Part shown: positions 9,107-17,850 of the stretch, in pieces
How positions within the stretch are numbered: the first letter of the stretch is position 1
How the letters are laid out: each line of letters opens with the position of its first letter
Assembly: GCA_963772225.1 (NCBI GenBank)
Contig: CAVYWD010000011.1
Coordinates: 620,001-684,000 of the forward strand
Length of the DNA: 64,000 nt
Source of the DNA: CAVYWD01 sp963772225
GTDB lineage: Bacteria > Myxococcota > Myxococcia > Myxococcales > UBA5297
Direction: 5' to 3'
Made by a program: the position numbers and the translations under genes
Notes under the pieces: generated by a model
Database searches by the model: none
Told to the model about the DNA's origin: nothing
Seen by the model: the letters and a program-made list of their open reading frames with translations, nothing else

Positions 9107-9569
9107 TGGCGAAGACGCCGTGTCGCCGGCTCGGGTCGAAGCGTCGGCAAGCCCACCGGAAACGGCAAGGAAGCGTGCAGCGACCACGATGATGGACTGG
9201 ACCCGTGCGAAAACCTCGTCGCCGGGATTGGCTGGCATGGTCAATCGCAGATGTCTGGCCGAGAAAAGGCGGAAGCAGTTCGAGGAGTTATTCTCGACCT
9301 AAAGCCGAAAAGCCCTGTCTCCCAGTCGGCCGCACAATAGCGGGAGCCGCCCGACCGATTGGCTCGCTGCCGGGCTTCGCATCGACGCGAAGGAGTGCAG
9401 GACCTCATCAGTGCTGCCCAATAAGAAGCGGGCGCTTCGTCCCAAGCTTGGAGGCCCGACAACCTCGGAGGTTCTCCAAGCGGGCATTACCGCGAAGCAT
9501 CGCGGCGGAGCGATTTCCGCCGTTGGACCTGTTCTTGCGCAGCAGGCGCTCCGGCGCCAGGCCCTCTGG
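9107..9569. other. Gene-free spacer with a FadL-gene fragment
   Basis: No open frame here has convincing coding character. Bases 9425-9525 hold the inverted duplicate of the FadL gene's 5' end. The rest shows no recognisable gene. Confidence 0.6.
9425..9525 (+). repeat. Right arm of the inverted repeat; truncated FadL gene 5' copy
   Basis: Reads on the plus strand like the minus-strand upstream region and first codons of the FadL gene, but the start ATG has become AAG and later codons diverge. It is therefore a dead fragment, not a gene. Confidence 0.8.
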
Positions 9570-11093
9570 CTAGGCCCGCAGGCGGTCGCGAATCCCCCAG
9601 GCGACTTTCGTGGCCACCGCCATGATCGGCAGCTGTGAGTTCACGCCGATGGACGTGGGGAAGAGCGATCCGTCGGCCACGTAGAGCCCCGGCAGGTCGT
9701 ACGACTCGCCCGACGGCGCCACGCAGGCCGACCGCGGGTCCGGCCCCATCCGCGCGCTCCCCAGCGGATGGAACGAGGCGCACTCCACGGCCCGCGCCGG
9801 GATGCGCTGGCCGAGCAGGCGCGCGAGCTCGTCGGGGCTTTTGACGGGCGGGAAGCCGAACAGCGGCAACACCACCCGCCGCGCGCCGGCCTCGAAGAAG
9901 CACTCGGCCAGGACCCGGATGCCGAGCATCATCCGCTCCCGGTCCCGGCGCGCCATGCGGTAGACGATGAGCGGCTCCCGGCCGGGGACGTGGAAGAGCC
10001 GGCCGCCGCCGTCGTCGTGCACCATGCCGCCGAAGAGCGCCAGGTTCGGGAACTGGCGAATCTGGTCGACGAGCTCCCGGCCGACGCCCGGCAGCGCCGC
10101 GGCCATCACGTTGTGCGGCAACCAGATGCCGATGAGCGTCAGCCCGCGCGCGTCCAGCGCGTCGGAGTAGGCGCTCTGCATGGCGCCCTTCCAGCCCTCG
10201 ACCGGCCCGTCGAAGAAGGCGCCGACGCGGAAGCCCGGGTGCAGCGTGAGGTGCCGGCCGAGCTGCCGGCTCCGCCTGCCCACCCCCGAGCGGCGCAGGA
10301 CCTTGGGGGTGTGCAGGGTCCCTGCGCAGACCACGACCGTCCTGGCCGTCACGTTCAGCGCGCCGCCGGGCGCGCCGTTCGGCCCATTGAGCACCCGGCC
10401 CTGGACCCCCGCCGCGCGCCCGCCCCGCTCCACCACCTTCTCGACCAGGCAGTCGCTGTAGAGCATGGCCCCGGTCTCCAGCGCGTCCTTGAGGTAGGTC
10501 CGGTCGACCGAGAGCTTGGCCTCGTGGGGGCACCCGAAGTTGCAGCGAGACAGCCCCACGCACCCGCTCGTGTTGCGCCGGGTGGGCTTGATGGAAAGGC
10601 CCTTGAGCTCGGCTCCGGCGGCGAAGAGCGCCGTGCTCCGGCTGCGCATGGAGGTGGGGACCTCGCGCACGCCCACCTCGCGCTCCACCGCCTGGTAGCA
10701 GGGCTCGAGCTCCACTTCGGAGTAGCCCTTGAGCCCCAGCTCGCGGCTCCACCTCGAGAGCACCGGAGGCGGAATCCGGAAGCAGACGCCGCCCGTGACG
10801 GTGGACGAGCCTCCCACGGTCCGCCCCGACATCACGCTGATGATCGGGGTGTCGCCGACGCCCAAGGCCACCTGCGCGCCGCCGAGCCGCAGCATGTGGC
10901 GCAGCGTCTCGGTGGGCCGAAACTTCGCGTACTCCTGCGGCGAGTGGTAGCCGCCCTCTTCCAAAACCACGACGGAGAGGCCCGCGCGGGAGAGCTCGCG
11001 CGCCACCACCGCCCCCGAGGCGCCCGAGCCCACCACCACCGCGTCCGCGCTCAGCGAGAGATCGCCCGAGGTCTGCCGGCCTTCGACGATCAC
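9570..11093 (-). CDS. GMC-family FAD-dependent oxidoreductase (long-chain alcohol oxidase-like)
   Basis: A 507-residue flavoprotein of the glucose-methanol-choline family, oxidising an alcohol group. The FAD-binding GSGASG lies at residues 22-27, followed by VVVLEEGG and by the GMC signature SGRTVGGSSTVTGGV (89-103). A cysteine cluster at C178, C184 and C188 (GCVGLSRCNFGCP) is typical of the fatty-alcohol-oxidase branch. The C-terminal catalytic His is in CASFHPLGSARMGPDP and the FAD closing motif is DGSLFPTSIGVNSQLPIMAVA. The start is GTG at 11093, overlapping the stop of the upstream small gene (GTGA), so the two are translationally coupled. The pair resembles a split long-chain alcohol oxidase. 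Substrate is unknown. Confidence 0.88.
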   Translation of the reverse strand: MIVEGRQTSGDLSLSADAVVVGSGASGAVVARELSRAGLSVVVLEEGGYHSPQEYAKFRPTETLRHMLRLGGAQVALGVGDTPIISVMSGRTVGGSSTVTGGVCFRIPPPVLSRWSRELGLKGYSEVELEPCYQAVEREVGVREVPTSMRSRSTALFAAGAELKGLSIKPTRRNTSGCVGLSRCNFGCPHEAKLSVDRTYLKDALETGAMLYSDCLVEKVVERGGRAAGVQGRVLNGPNGAPGGALNVTARTVVVCAGTLHTPKVLRRSGVGRRSRQLGRHLTLHPGFRVGAFFDGPVEGWKGAMQSAYSDALDARGLTLIGIWLPHNVMAAALPGVGRELVDQIRQFPNLALFGGMVHDDGGGRLFHVPGREPLIVYRMARRDRERMMLGIRVLAECFFEAGARRVVLPLFGFPPVKSPDELARLLGQRIPARAVECASFHPLGSARMGPDPRSACVAPSGESYDLPGLYVADGSLFPTSIGVNSQLPIMAVATKVAWGIRDRLRA

Positions 11094-11524
11094 GAGGCGA
11101 CCTCTTTCAGGGCAGGCAGCGCTCGCACGGCGTTGGCCGATGCCGGCGCCGCCGCCGAGGCCACGCCCGCGTCTAGGCCTCCCTGCGGGTGCTCGAAGTA
11201 GGCCATGGCCATGTACATGCGCAGCGCCACGAACAGGGTGGCGAAGAGGCCGCTCTCGAAGCGCTGGAGGAAGCGCACCCTCTGGGCGGGCGCGAGCGCC
11301 GTGAAGCGCCGCGGCCGGCCGATGACCAGGAGCGGCGCGAGCTGGACCACCGCCACCGAGAGGCGCAGGGCCAGGCGCGCCAAGGCGCCCACGCAGGCGA
11401 AGAGCAGGCGCAGCTCCCGCTCCATGAAGTCGAGGCGTTCCTCGGGGACCCCGCCGCCGTCGTCGAACGTCGCGCGCGCTATCTCGCGAAGCACCCGGAA
11501 ATGTCTGTCCGCCATCGCGAGCAT
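11090..11524 (-). CDS. Small partner subunit of the GMC oxidoreductase
   Basis: A 144-residue protein starting at ATG 11524 with AAGGAG ten bases upstream. It is mostly helical: HFRVLREIARATFDDGGGVPEERLDFMERELRLLF is followed by a hydrophobic stretch LARLALRLSVAVVQLAPLLVI and by FTALAPAQRVRFLQRFE...ALRMYMAMAYFEHP. This layout matches the N-terminal helical domain of long-chain alcohol oxidases, where it precedes the GMC domain in one chain. Its stop overlaps the GMC start codon by 4 bp. I infer an accessory or anchoring subunit, analogous to gluconate dehydrogenase subunit 3. A nearby ATG three codons in (11515) is an alternative start. Confidence 0.75.
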   Translation of the reverse strand: MLAMADRHFRVLREIARATFDDGGGVPEERLDFMERELRLLFACVGALARLALRLSVAVVQLAPLLVIGRPRRFTALAPAQRVRFLQRFESGLFATLFVALRMYMAMAYFEHPQGGLDAGVASAAAPASANAVRALPALKEVAS

Positions 11525-11689
11525 CAAGTGAGAGCTCCTTGGGACGCTTCGCGCTGCCTCGGGCGAAAGCGAGTCGCCGATGAGGGAACGCCTGGGCCCT
11601 GCCTCCCGCTTCCCCGCGCCGGCGCGCCGCCCCGGGGCGCTCCCCGCGGCCCGCCCGGCGGCCCTTCGGCCGTATACTCGGGAGCGACC

Positions 11690-12466
11690 GTGTTCGGGCA
11701 TATGGGAAAAGTCGCAGGGCTCTTGGCCGGGCTCGTGGCCGGACTGGCCCTGGGAGGCTCGTGGCTGCCCGCCTTCCTGATCATCGGGCTGGCGGCCGGG
11801 TTCCTGTTCGATCGCAAGCCTCACCGAGACGAGCGCTGGCGCGAAGACCGCGCTCCGTCGACCGAGGACATCGACCGCGAGACCCGCCAGGCCTTCGCCC
11901 GCCACCTCGCCCGGCTGCTCTTTCACGTGGGGCGCACCGACGGCGAGCTGACCGACGGCCAGGTCGCGGCCTGCCAACGCTACCTCTTCGAAGAGATGGG
12001 CTTCGACGAGTCGGACAAGCGCCCCATCAACCAGGCCTTCGCCGAGGCGCAGGTCGACGCCGCGTCCATCCACTCGGCATGCGCGGCGTGCCGCGGGGCC
12101 CTCTCCGAGCAAGAGCGGCTCCTGCTGCTCCGAGCGCTCTTCGAGGTCGCCAGTGCCGAGGGCTCCCCCAGCGCCAGCGCCCAGGCCGCCATCGCCGACT
12201 GCGCGCGTCGCCTCGACCTGGACTCGGGGGACGTGGCCGCGGTGCGGCTCGGCTTCGTCCAGCGGCGCCCAGAGGCCTACGCGGTGCTGGGCGTCCGGCC
12301 GGCGGCCTCGGTGGAGGAGATCAAGCGGGCATTCCGCGCGCTCGCCGCTCGGCACCACCCCGACCGCGCCGCTCACTTGGGCCCCAAGGCCTGCGAGCTC
12401 GCCAAGGCGCGATTCCTCGAGATCCAAGAGGCCTACTCCGCCATCCGGCGCGAGCGCGGCTTCTGA
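11690..12466 (+). CDS. TerB-like/DnaJ-domain membrane protein (DjlA-type layout)
   Basis: A 258-residue co-chaperone-like protein. Residues ~5-40 form hydrophobic segments (VAGLLAGLVAGLALGGSWLPAFLIIGLAAGFLF), then a TerB-like helical domain (~65-185, RHLARLLFHVGRTDGELTD...). A C-terminal J domain covers ~190-256 with YAVLGVRPAASVEEIKRAFRALAARHHPDRA, including the HPD needed to stimulate DnaK ATPase. The order membrane-TerB-J is that of DjlA. I chose GTG 11690 because GGGAG sits five bases upstream; ATG 11702 is the alternative. It is convergent with the antiporter gene, 27 bp apart. Confidence 0.85.
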   Translation: MFGHMGKVAGLLAGLVAGLALGGSWLPAFLIIGLAAGFLFDRKPHRDERWREDRAPSTEDIDRETRQAFARHLARLLFHVGRTDGELTDGQVAACQRYLFEEMGFDESDKRPINQAFAEAQVDAASIHSACAACRGALSEQERLLLLRALFEVASAEGSPSASAQAAIADCARRLDLDSGDVAAVRLGFVQRRPEAYAVLGVRPAASVEEIKRAFRALAARHHPDRAAHLGPKACELAKARFLEIQEAYSAIRRERGF

Positions 12467-12493
12467 GCGGGCTCGGCGCCCGCTGGGCTTTGC

Positions 12494-13963
12494 TCATCGA
12501 AAGAACAGGAAGGTGGCGGCCGCGAAGAGGGGCAGGAGCACGGCGGCCGAGTAACCCACGTAGCCGTGGAAGCTCGGCATCGAGACCCCGTTGCTCTCCG
12601 CGATGGCCTTGACCATGAAGTTCGGCCCGTTGCCGATGTACGTGTTCGCGCCCATGAGCACCGAGCCCGCCGCCACCGCCATCAGGAGCGCGTCGCCGGA
12701 GCCGCGCTGCACCAGCGCCTCCAGATAGCGGCCGTCGGGGGCGATGCCGTGGATGCCGGCCGCCGCCGACGCGAAGGTCAGGTACGTCGGCGCGTTGTCG
12801 AGCACGCTGGAGAGCAGCCCCGAGCCCCAGAAGAAGTGCCAGGGGCGACTCAGGCCCAGGGCGCCGGCGCGGGCGTTCAAGAGGAGGAGCGCGGGGGTCA
12901 TGGTCGCAAAGATGCCGGCGAAGAGCAGCGCGACCTCCGCCAAAGGAGCGAAGCTGAAGGCGTTGGCCTCGTGCGTCGCCCGCGGCGTGGTCAGGTACGA
13001 GGCCGCCGCCAAGCCGAGCATCGCGGCCTCCTGGATGCCGAAGGGCCAGGCCCGCCCGCCGCGAAAGCCCCCGCTGCCGGACAGGTAGATCACCGCGACC
13101 ACGCCGAGCAGGAACAGCAAGTTGAACGCCCCGCGCACGCGCAGAGGCTCGTGCTGGAGCACCTCCTCGAGCTGCGACCCAGGCCGGCGCATCTCCTCGC
13201 GCTGGAAGACCACCTGGTCGTAGACGTGAAACAGGACGATGAGGGCACCGTTGACGAAGAGCCACACCGACCACAGCCGCTCGGCCGACCACTGGAACGG
13301 CACGCCCTTGAGGAAGCCCAGGAAGAGCGGCGGGTCGCCCAGGGGCGTGAGGAGGCCGCCGCAGTTGCTGACCACGAAGATGAAGAAGACGACGAGGTGC
13401 GAGCGGTCCTCGCGGGTGCGGTTCGCGCGCAGGAACGGGCGGATGAGCACCATGGAGGCACCCGTGGTCCCGATGAAGCTCGCGAGCACCGCGCCGATCC
13501 CCAGCATCGCCGCGTTCATGAGGGGCGTCCCGCTCAGCGAGCCCTCGACGAGGATGCCGCCGGCGATGACGAAGAGCGCGCCGAGCAGGCAGAGGAAGGA
13601 GACGTACTCGCGCGACTTCTCGAGAAGCTCGTGCGCGCCCGCGGCCCCGAAGGCCGCGACCAGATAGAGCGCGAGCGGCAGGGACAACCCGACGACCACC
13701 GCCGCCTTGACGCGGTTCGATTCCCACGCATGCGGCACGGCGAGGGGCGCGATGGCGATGGCCGCCAGGAGCGCGACGAACGGCAGCACGGTCCAGACCG
13801 GAAGCTGGTGGTGCAGCGCGGCGGCGGCGGCGGCCGGGGCCTCGAACGACAGCGCCGCGAGCCCAGCGATCGCCGCGAGCAGGGCCAGGCCGGCGGTGAG
13901 CGGCCCCTTTGAAGCTCCCGCGGGCGAGAGCGCCTGGGGAGTCAGGTCCAACGCGTCACTCAT
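12494..13963 (-). CDS. Sodium:proton antiporter, ion-transporter (CitMHS_2/NhaD-like) family
   Basis: A 489-residue inner-membrane protein with about a dozen hydrophobic segments. Conserved-looking loops include SFIGTTGASMVLIRPFLRANR, SNCGGLLTPLGDPPLFLGFL and the C-terminal GANTYIGNGPNFMVKAIAE, patterns seen in the putative Na+/H+ antiporters of the ion-transporter superfamily (PF16980-like). It likely extrudes Na+ in exchange for H+. The ATG is at 13963. No partner gene is adjacent on the same strand except the ammonium-transport operon upstream; strong hairpins lie between, so it is probably a separate unit. Confidence 0.85.
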   Translation of the reverse strand: MSDALDLTPQALSPAGASKGPLTAGLALLAAIAGLAALSFEAPAAAAAALHHQLPVWTVLPFVALLAAIAIAPLAVPHAWESNRVKAAVVVGLSLPLALYLVAAFGAAGAHELLEKSREYVSFLCLLGALFVIAGGILVEGSLSGTPLMNAAMLGIGAVLASFIGTTGASMVLIRPFLRANRTREDRSHLVVFFIFVVSNCGGLLTPLGDPPLFLGFLKGVPFQWSAERLWSVWLFVNGALIVLFHVYDQVVFQREEMRRPGSQLEEVLQHEPLRVRGAFNLLFLLGVVAVIYLSGSGGFRGGRAWPFGIQEAAMLGLAAASYLTTPRATHEANAFSFAPLAEVALLFAGIFATMTPALLLLNARAGALGLSRPWHFFWGSGLLSSVLDNAPTYLTFASAAAGIHGIAPDGRYLEALVQRGSGDALLMAVAAGSVLMGANTYIGNGPNFMVKAIAESNGVSMPSFHGYVGYSAAVLLPLFAAATFLFFR

Positions 13964-13987
13964 CAGCGCACCTTATGCCAAGGTTCG

Positions 13988-14022
13988 GGGCCGCGCTGGC
14001 GCGTCGCGGGCCAGCGCGGCCC
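13988..14022. other. GC-rich hairpin between amt and the antiporter gene
   Basis: A 13-bp perfect stem (13988-14000 with 14010-14022, GGGCCGCGCTGGC) with a 9-base loop. There is no T-tract on either side, so it may be a pause, processing or rho-linked structure. Confidence 0.55.
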
Positions 14023-14043
14023 TTCGCCCGTCACAAATGAAGG

Positions 14044-14072
14044 GCGGGGCGAGCGAAGGTCGCCCGCCCCGC
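14044..14072 (-). terminator. Hairpin downstream of amt, probable terminator
   Basis: An 8-bp GC stem (GCGGGGCG with CGCCCCGC) lies 25 bases after the amt stop codon. Reading the minus strand it is followed by CCTTCATTTG, a weak T-rich stretch. Position and orientation suit termination of the PII-amt transcript. Confidence 0.5.
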
Positions 14073-14096
14073 AATCCTACCTGCTCCAAACGGCCA

Positions 14097-15557
14097 CTAC
14101 CTCCCGGCGATCGCGGCTGCCGAACCGACCGCGGACGCGGCCGTCGCCGAGCTCAGGCCCGCATCGATGCCCGGAACCGGCCCCGAGTCGTTGCTGTAGC
14201 CCAGCACGCCCATCTCCGGGATGTCGAGGCCGGCGATCTCGTCCTCGGCCGAGACGCGGTTGCCGACGAGCTTGCCGATGATCACGAACGCGAGCGCGGC
14301 GACCGGGGCGACGTAGAGGATGTTGGCACCGAAGCCGATGAGCTCGGCCACGAACTGACCGGCGTCGCCGTAGAAGAGGCCGGTGACGCCCTTGGCGACG
14401 CCATTGAGGCCCTGGCCGTAGACGCCGTTCGCGAAGAGGCCGAGCGAGATGATGCCCCAGGCGCCGTTGACGCCGTGCACCGCGGACGCACCGACCGGGT
14501 CGTCGATCTTCAGCTTGGTGTCGATGAACACCGCGGCCACCACGACGAGGACGCCGGCGATGGCGCCGATGAGCGCCGCGGCCCAGGCCGACACGAAGGC
14601 GCAGGGGGCGGTGATGGCCACCAGGCCCGCGAGCATGCCGTTGGCGAGCCACGAGGGGTCCGGCTTGCCGAACTTGGCCTTGACGTAGAGGTAGGCGGTG
14701 AAGGCGCCAGTGGAGCCGGCGAGCATCGTGTTGGTCGCAACGACGGCGAGGCGGGTGTCCATGCCGGAGAGCGTCGAGCCGGCGTTGAAGCCGAACCAGC
14801 CGAAGGCCAGGATGAACGTGCCGATCATGACCTGCGGGATGCTGTGCGGCGCGATGGGGTTGATTCGCCCGTCCTTGCCGTACTTCCCGAGCCGCGGCCC
14901 CATGAGCTTGGCGAGGGTGATGGCGATGACACCGCCGGTGAGGTGCACGACCGAGCTGCCCGCGAAGTCGACGTGGCCGTGGCCCAGCCCGAAGTTCGTG
15001 CCCAGCGCCGAGAGCCAGCCGCCGCCCCAGACCCAGTTCCCGTAGATGGGGTAGATAATCGTCGAGATCACGAAGCTGAAGATGACGAAGCTCGTGAACT
15101 TCCAGCGCTCGGCGCAGGCGCCCGTGGGAATGGTGGCGGTGGTGTCCATGAACACCATCTGGAAGAGGAAGGTCGCCGCCACGCCGCTGGTGAACAGCGG
15201 CAGCGGGTGGAGCATGAAACCCTTCATGCCGAACAGGCCGAAGGCCTTGCCGAACAGGTTGATGGTGAATTCGCTGTCGAGGATGGCGTCGCCGCCGAAG
15301 ACCGCCCCCGCGCCGCCCATCTGGAGGCCGAAGCCGATGAAGTAGAAGCCGATGACGCCGATGGCGTAGACGAGGAAGTTCATCCCCATGGTGTGCGCGG
15401 CGTTCTTGGCGCGCGTCAGCCCGGTCTCCACCATCGCGAAGCCGGCCTGCATGAACATGACCAAGAAGCCCGCCACCATCGTCCACACGATGTTGAGCGC
15501 GTTCTGAGTTTCGGTGAGGCTCTTGGCCAAATCGTTAATTGTCGTCGTGTCAGCCAT
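14097..15557 (-). CDS. amt: Ammonium transporter, Amt/AmtB family
   Basis: Inner-membrane channel that conducts ammonia/ammonium under nitrogen limitation. The protein has 486 residues with about eleven transmembrane helices. Characteristic stretches are FMQAGFAMVETGLTRAKN near residue 40, the DFAGSSVVHLTGGV loop (binding and gating region) and GFNAGSTLSG. The C-terminal tail (~430-486, AEDEIAGLDIPEMGVLGY) is the cytosolic segment that contacts PII, followed by an Ala/Ser-rich end. The PII gene is directly upstream (47 bp), so this is the usual glnK-amt operon and PII gates the channel according to nitrogen status. Confidence 0.96.
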   Translation of the reverse strand: MADTTTINDLAKSLTETQNALNIVWTMVAGFLVMFMQAGFAMVETGLTRAKNAAHTMGMNFLVYAIGVIGFYFIGFGLQMGGAGAVFGGDAILDSEFTINLFGKAFGLFGMKGFMLHPLPLFTSGVAATFLFQMVFMDTTATIPTGACAERWKFTSFVIFSFVISTIIYPIYGNWVWGGGWLSALGTNFGLGHGHVDFAGSSVVHLTGGVIAITLAKLMGPRLGKYGKDGRINPIAPHSIPQVMIGTFILAFGWFGFNAGSTLSGMDTRLAVVATNTMLAGSTGAFTAYLYVKAKFGKPDPSWLANGMLAGLVAITAPCAFVSAWAAALIGAIAGVLVVVAAVFIDTKLKIDDPVGASAVHGVNGAWGIISLGLFANGVYGQGLNGVAKGVTGLFYGDAGQFVAELIGFGANILYVAPVAALAFVIIGKLVGNRVSAEDEIAGLDIPEMGVLGYSNDSGPVPGIDAGLSSATAASAVGSAAAIAGR

Positions 15558-15604
15558 TACGTCTCCATTTCTAGGTTTCCGGCAGCCTGAACTGGTTGCT
15601 TTTC

Positions 15605-15943
15605 TTAGAGGGCTCCGGTGCCGCGCTCACCGGTGCGAATCCGGACGACCTCGTCCAGCCCCATCACGAAGATCTTTCCGTCGCCGATCTTTCCGGTGCG
15701 CGCCGTGCGTTCGATGGTCTCGAGGACCTTGGCCAACTGGTCCGCGGGGATCGCGAGCTCCAGCCGAATCTTGGGAATCAGGTCGATCTGGTACTCGGTG
15801 CCGCGATAGACTTCGCTGTGCCCCTTTTGCCGCCCAACGCCCCGGACGTCGGTCACCGTCAGGCCCTGGACGCCGATCTCGCCTAGGGCATCCTTCACCG
15901 CATCCAACCGGTACGGCTTGATGATGGCCACCACCAGTTTCAT
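15605..15943 (-). CDS. glnK: Nitrogen regulatory protein PII (GlnB/GlnK)
   Basis: Trimeric signal protein that senses 2-oxoglutarate, ATP/ADP and glutamine. From ATG 15943 it has 112 residues, the standard PII length. It begins MKLVVAIIKPYRLD and contains GRQKGHSEVYRGTEY with Tyr51, the uridylylation site at the tip of the T-loop, then TGKIGDGKIFV and the end VRIRTGERG. An ATG six codons upstream (15961) would add METQVT and is less likely. It is the first gene of the operon with amt. A sigma-54 promoter about 120 bp upstream implies NtrC control. Confidence 0.95.
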   Translation of the reverse strand: MKLVVAIIKPYRLDAVKDALGEIGVQGLTVTDVRGVGRQKGHSEVYRGTEYQIDLIPKIRLELAIPADQLAKVLETIERTARTGKIGDGKIFVMGLDEVVRIRTGERGTGAL

Positions 15944-16061
15944 GGTCACTTGCGTCTCCATTCTTCGTTCGAGTTCCTCGGCACCAAGGTCGCTTCCGAG
16001 CCGAGATTCGGCCGCGAGCCCCCTGGTAAACTCAGGTCAATTCGGATTTGTGGAATGCGTT

Positions 16062-16077
16062 AGCAAGAGGCGAGCCA
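16062..16077 (-). promoter_or_regulatory. Sigma-54 (RpoN) promoter of the PII-amt operon
   Basis: On the minus strand the sequence is TGGCTCGCCTCTTGCT, against the consensus TGGCACG-N4-TTGCW. The invariant GG and GC are separated by exactly 10 bases as required. It predicts transcription starting near 16051, leaving about a 108-base leader before the PII ATG. The position in front of a nitrogen operon makes it credible. Confidence 0.75.
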
Positions 16078-16140
16078 TCCCCGAATTGGGGACTCGTCCT
16101 CAACGATTACGGGCACATCACCATGCAGAACGCAGGCCCG

Positions 16141-16160
16141 GACCTACTTTTTTGTAGGTC
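16141..16160. promoter_or_regulatory. Perfect dyad upstream of the sigma-54 promoter, candidate activator site
   Basis: GACCTAC and GTAGGTC are separated by six T. The dyad is about 70-80 bp upstream of the sigma-54 element, where NtrC-type enhancer sites usually lie. It does not match the enterobacterial NtrC consensus, so the bound protein is a guess. A shorter dyad, CCCC-N5-GGGG, lies at 16079-16091. Confidence 0.4.
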
Positions 16161-16289
16161 GCGACAGCGCCGATGCACCAAAATGTCGGCCCCTTCCCGC
16201 TCCGACATTCCCGTGGTTGCTTCCTTGGGCTCGTCCGGCCGTTCGCCCGTGAGGGCTGAGCCGCTCCGGCGCGGGCGGCGCCTGGCAGC

Positions 16290-17669
16290 TCAGAACCGGA
16301 CGAAGTAGTTCGCGACCACGCGGTCGAGGATCTCCTCGGTCATGGTCGGCTCTTGCCCGCGGTATGCGCACAGGTCCACGACCTGGCCCAGGAGGTCGCG
16401 CGGCTCGCAGGCGTTGAACGGCCGGCCGGCGCCCTGGTAGTGCTTGCGGACCAGGTAGGCGACCATGGCCGGGTCCCAGCGCACTTTCTTGCGCTCGCAT
16501 TCCATCTTGAAGATGGCCGTGAATTGGGCCGCCTCGGGCCGGGTCACCTCGAGCTTGTAGCGGACGCGCCGCATGAAGGCCGCGTCGACGAGGTCCTTGG
16601 GGTCCAGGTTGGTCGAAAAGACCACGAAGACGTCGAACGGCACCTGGAGCTTCTTGCCGGTGTGCATGGTCAAGAAGTCGAACTCGCTCTCCAGCGGGAC
16701 GATCCACCGGTTGAGGAGGTCCTTGGGGGAGACCTTCTGCCGGCCAAAGTCGTCGACCAGGAGCATTCCGCAGCTGGCCTTGAGCTGAAATGGCGCTTCG
16801 TAGAACTTGACGTCCTGTGAATAGCGCAGGTCAAGGTCTTCCAGAATGAGCTCTCCGCCGACGATGACCATGGGCCGGCGGATCCGGACCCAACGCTCGT
16901 CGCCCGAGGCCTCGTCCGGCGATTTCTTGTGGAGAGTCTCGTCGTAGATTCGAATGACGTAATCGTCGACCAGCACGGCGTTGGGGATGAATACGTCGCC
17001 GCCGAAGCAATGGGTCATTCGCTGGCAGATCGCCGTCTTGCCGTTGCCGGGCGGGCCGTAGAAAAAGAGCGCCTTGCCGCTGTTCATCGCCGGGCCGATG
17101 GCGTCGAAGGTGGAGCCGTGCATCACCAGGTCGGCGAAGTGCGGCGCCAGGTCCTCGCGGCGCAGGCGGTTCCCGCGGATGGACTGCGCCGCCACGGCCT
17201 TGGCGAACGCTGCGAAGGGGACCGGCGCGGGGCCGACGTACCGGTCCCGCTCCATGGACAGGAGGCAGGCCCGATGGCCGGCCTCGGTCATGGTGAAGAT
17301 CATCTGGCTCCGGCCGAGCCCCGCGCCCCCGGAGCCCTTGATGTCCACGAGCTTGTTCTTGCGCAGGCGCTCGAGCAGATCCTCGACGAGCGGATGCGGC
17401 AGGCAGGTCCGCTGGGCGATCTCGCCGCCCCGCAGATCGCCGGCCTGAAAAAGGTGCTTGAGGCAGAGCTCCTCGAGCCACGTTCCGCTCAGCCCCGTGG
17501 CCTCCAGGGTCTTGGGCGCTTCCGGGACGAACCGCAGCCCCGCGGCGGCGGGCCCCTGCGGCCGGGGCGAAGCGGCGTGCCTGCGCGCGGGAGCGCGCGC
17601 CGCGTCCGGGTCGATGTCGAGGGTCGGCAGGTCGGTCATGGTGCCGGCGACGTCTTCGGGTTTCGCCAC
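16290..17669 (-). CDS. AAA-family ATPase with N-terminal winged-helix-like region
   Basis: A 459-residue cytoplasmic ATPase. Residues ~50-125 (LEELCLKHLFQAGDLRGGEIAQRT, HPLVEDLLERLRKNKLVDIKG) look like a winged helix. The AAA core has Walker A GPPGNGKT near 205 and Walker B GMLLVDDFGR, then FVVFSTNLDPKDLVDAAFMRRVRYKLEV (sensor 1 and arginine finger). The start is GTG at 17669, chosen because AGGAGG sits 7 bases upstream; ATG 17639 is a weaker alternative. The partner is unknown; the gene stands alone on its strand. Confidence 0.85.
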   Translation of the reverse strand: MAKPEDVAGTMTDLPTLDIDPDAARAPARRHAASPRPQGPAAAGLRFVPEAPKTLEATGLSGTWLEELCLKHLFQAGDLRGGEIAQRTCLPHPLVEDLLERLRKNKLVDIKGSGGAGLGRSQMIFTMTEAGHRACLLSMERDRYVGPAPVPFAAFAKAVAAQSIRGNRLRREDLAPHFADLVMHGSTFDAIGPAMNSGKALFFYGPPGNGKTAICQRMTHCFGGDVFIPNAVLVDDYVIRIYDETLHKKSPDEASGDERWVRIRRPMVIVGGELILEDLDLRYSQDVKFYEAPFQLKASCGMLLVDDFGRQKVSPKDLLNRWIVPLESEFDFLTMHTGKKLQVPFDVFVVFSTNLDPKDLVDAAFMRRVRYKLEVTRPEAAQFTAIFKMECERKKVRWDPAMVAYLVRKHYQGAGRPFNACEPRDLLGQVVDLCAYRGQEPTMTEEILDRVVANYFVRF

Positions 17670-17850
17670 GGGCTTGCCTCCTCGAAAAGGTCCTCCATTC
17701 CTAACCCGCCGCGCCCTCGCTGAGCCAGCCCCAGGGGCGGCGGGGCGGCGGGGCGGACCGGCCGGGCCGCGAGCGCTCGCTTCGCGGCGTATTCCCGGCC
17801 GCGCCTGCCAGCGCCGGGAAGAGTCCAAGGCCGGCGATGTTGTCGGCCGC

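Noticed and set aside
13988..14022. Intrinsic terminator
   Set aside because: Strong stem but no T-tract on either strand, so kept only as a hairpin.
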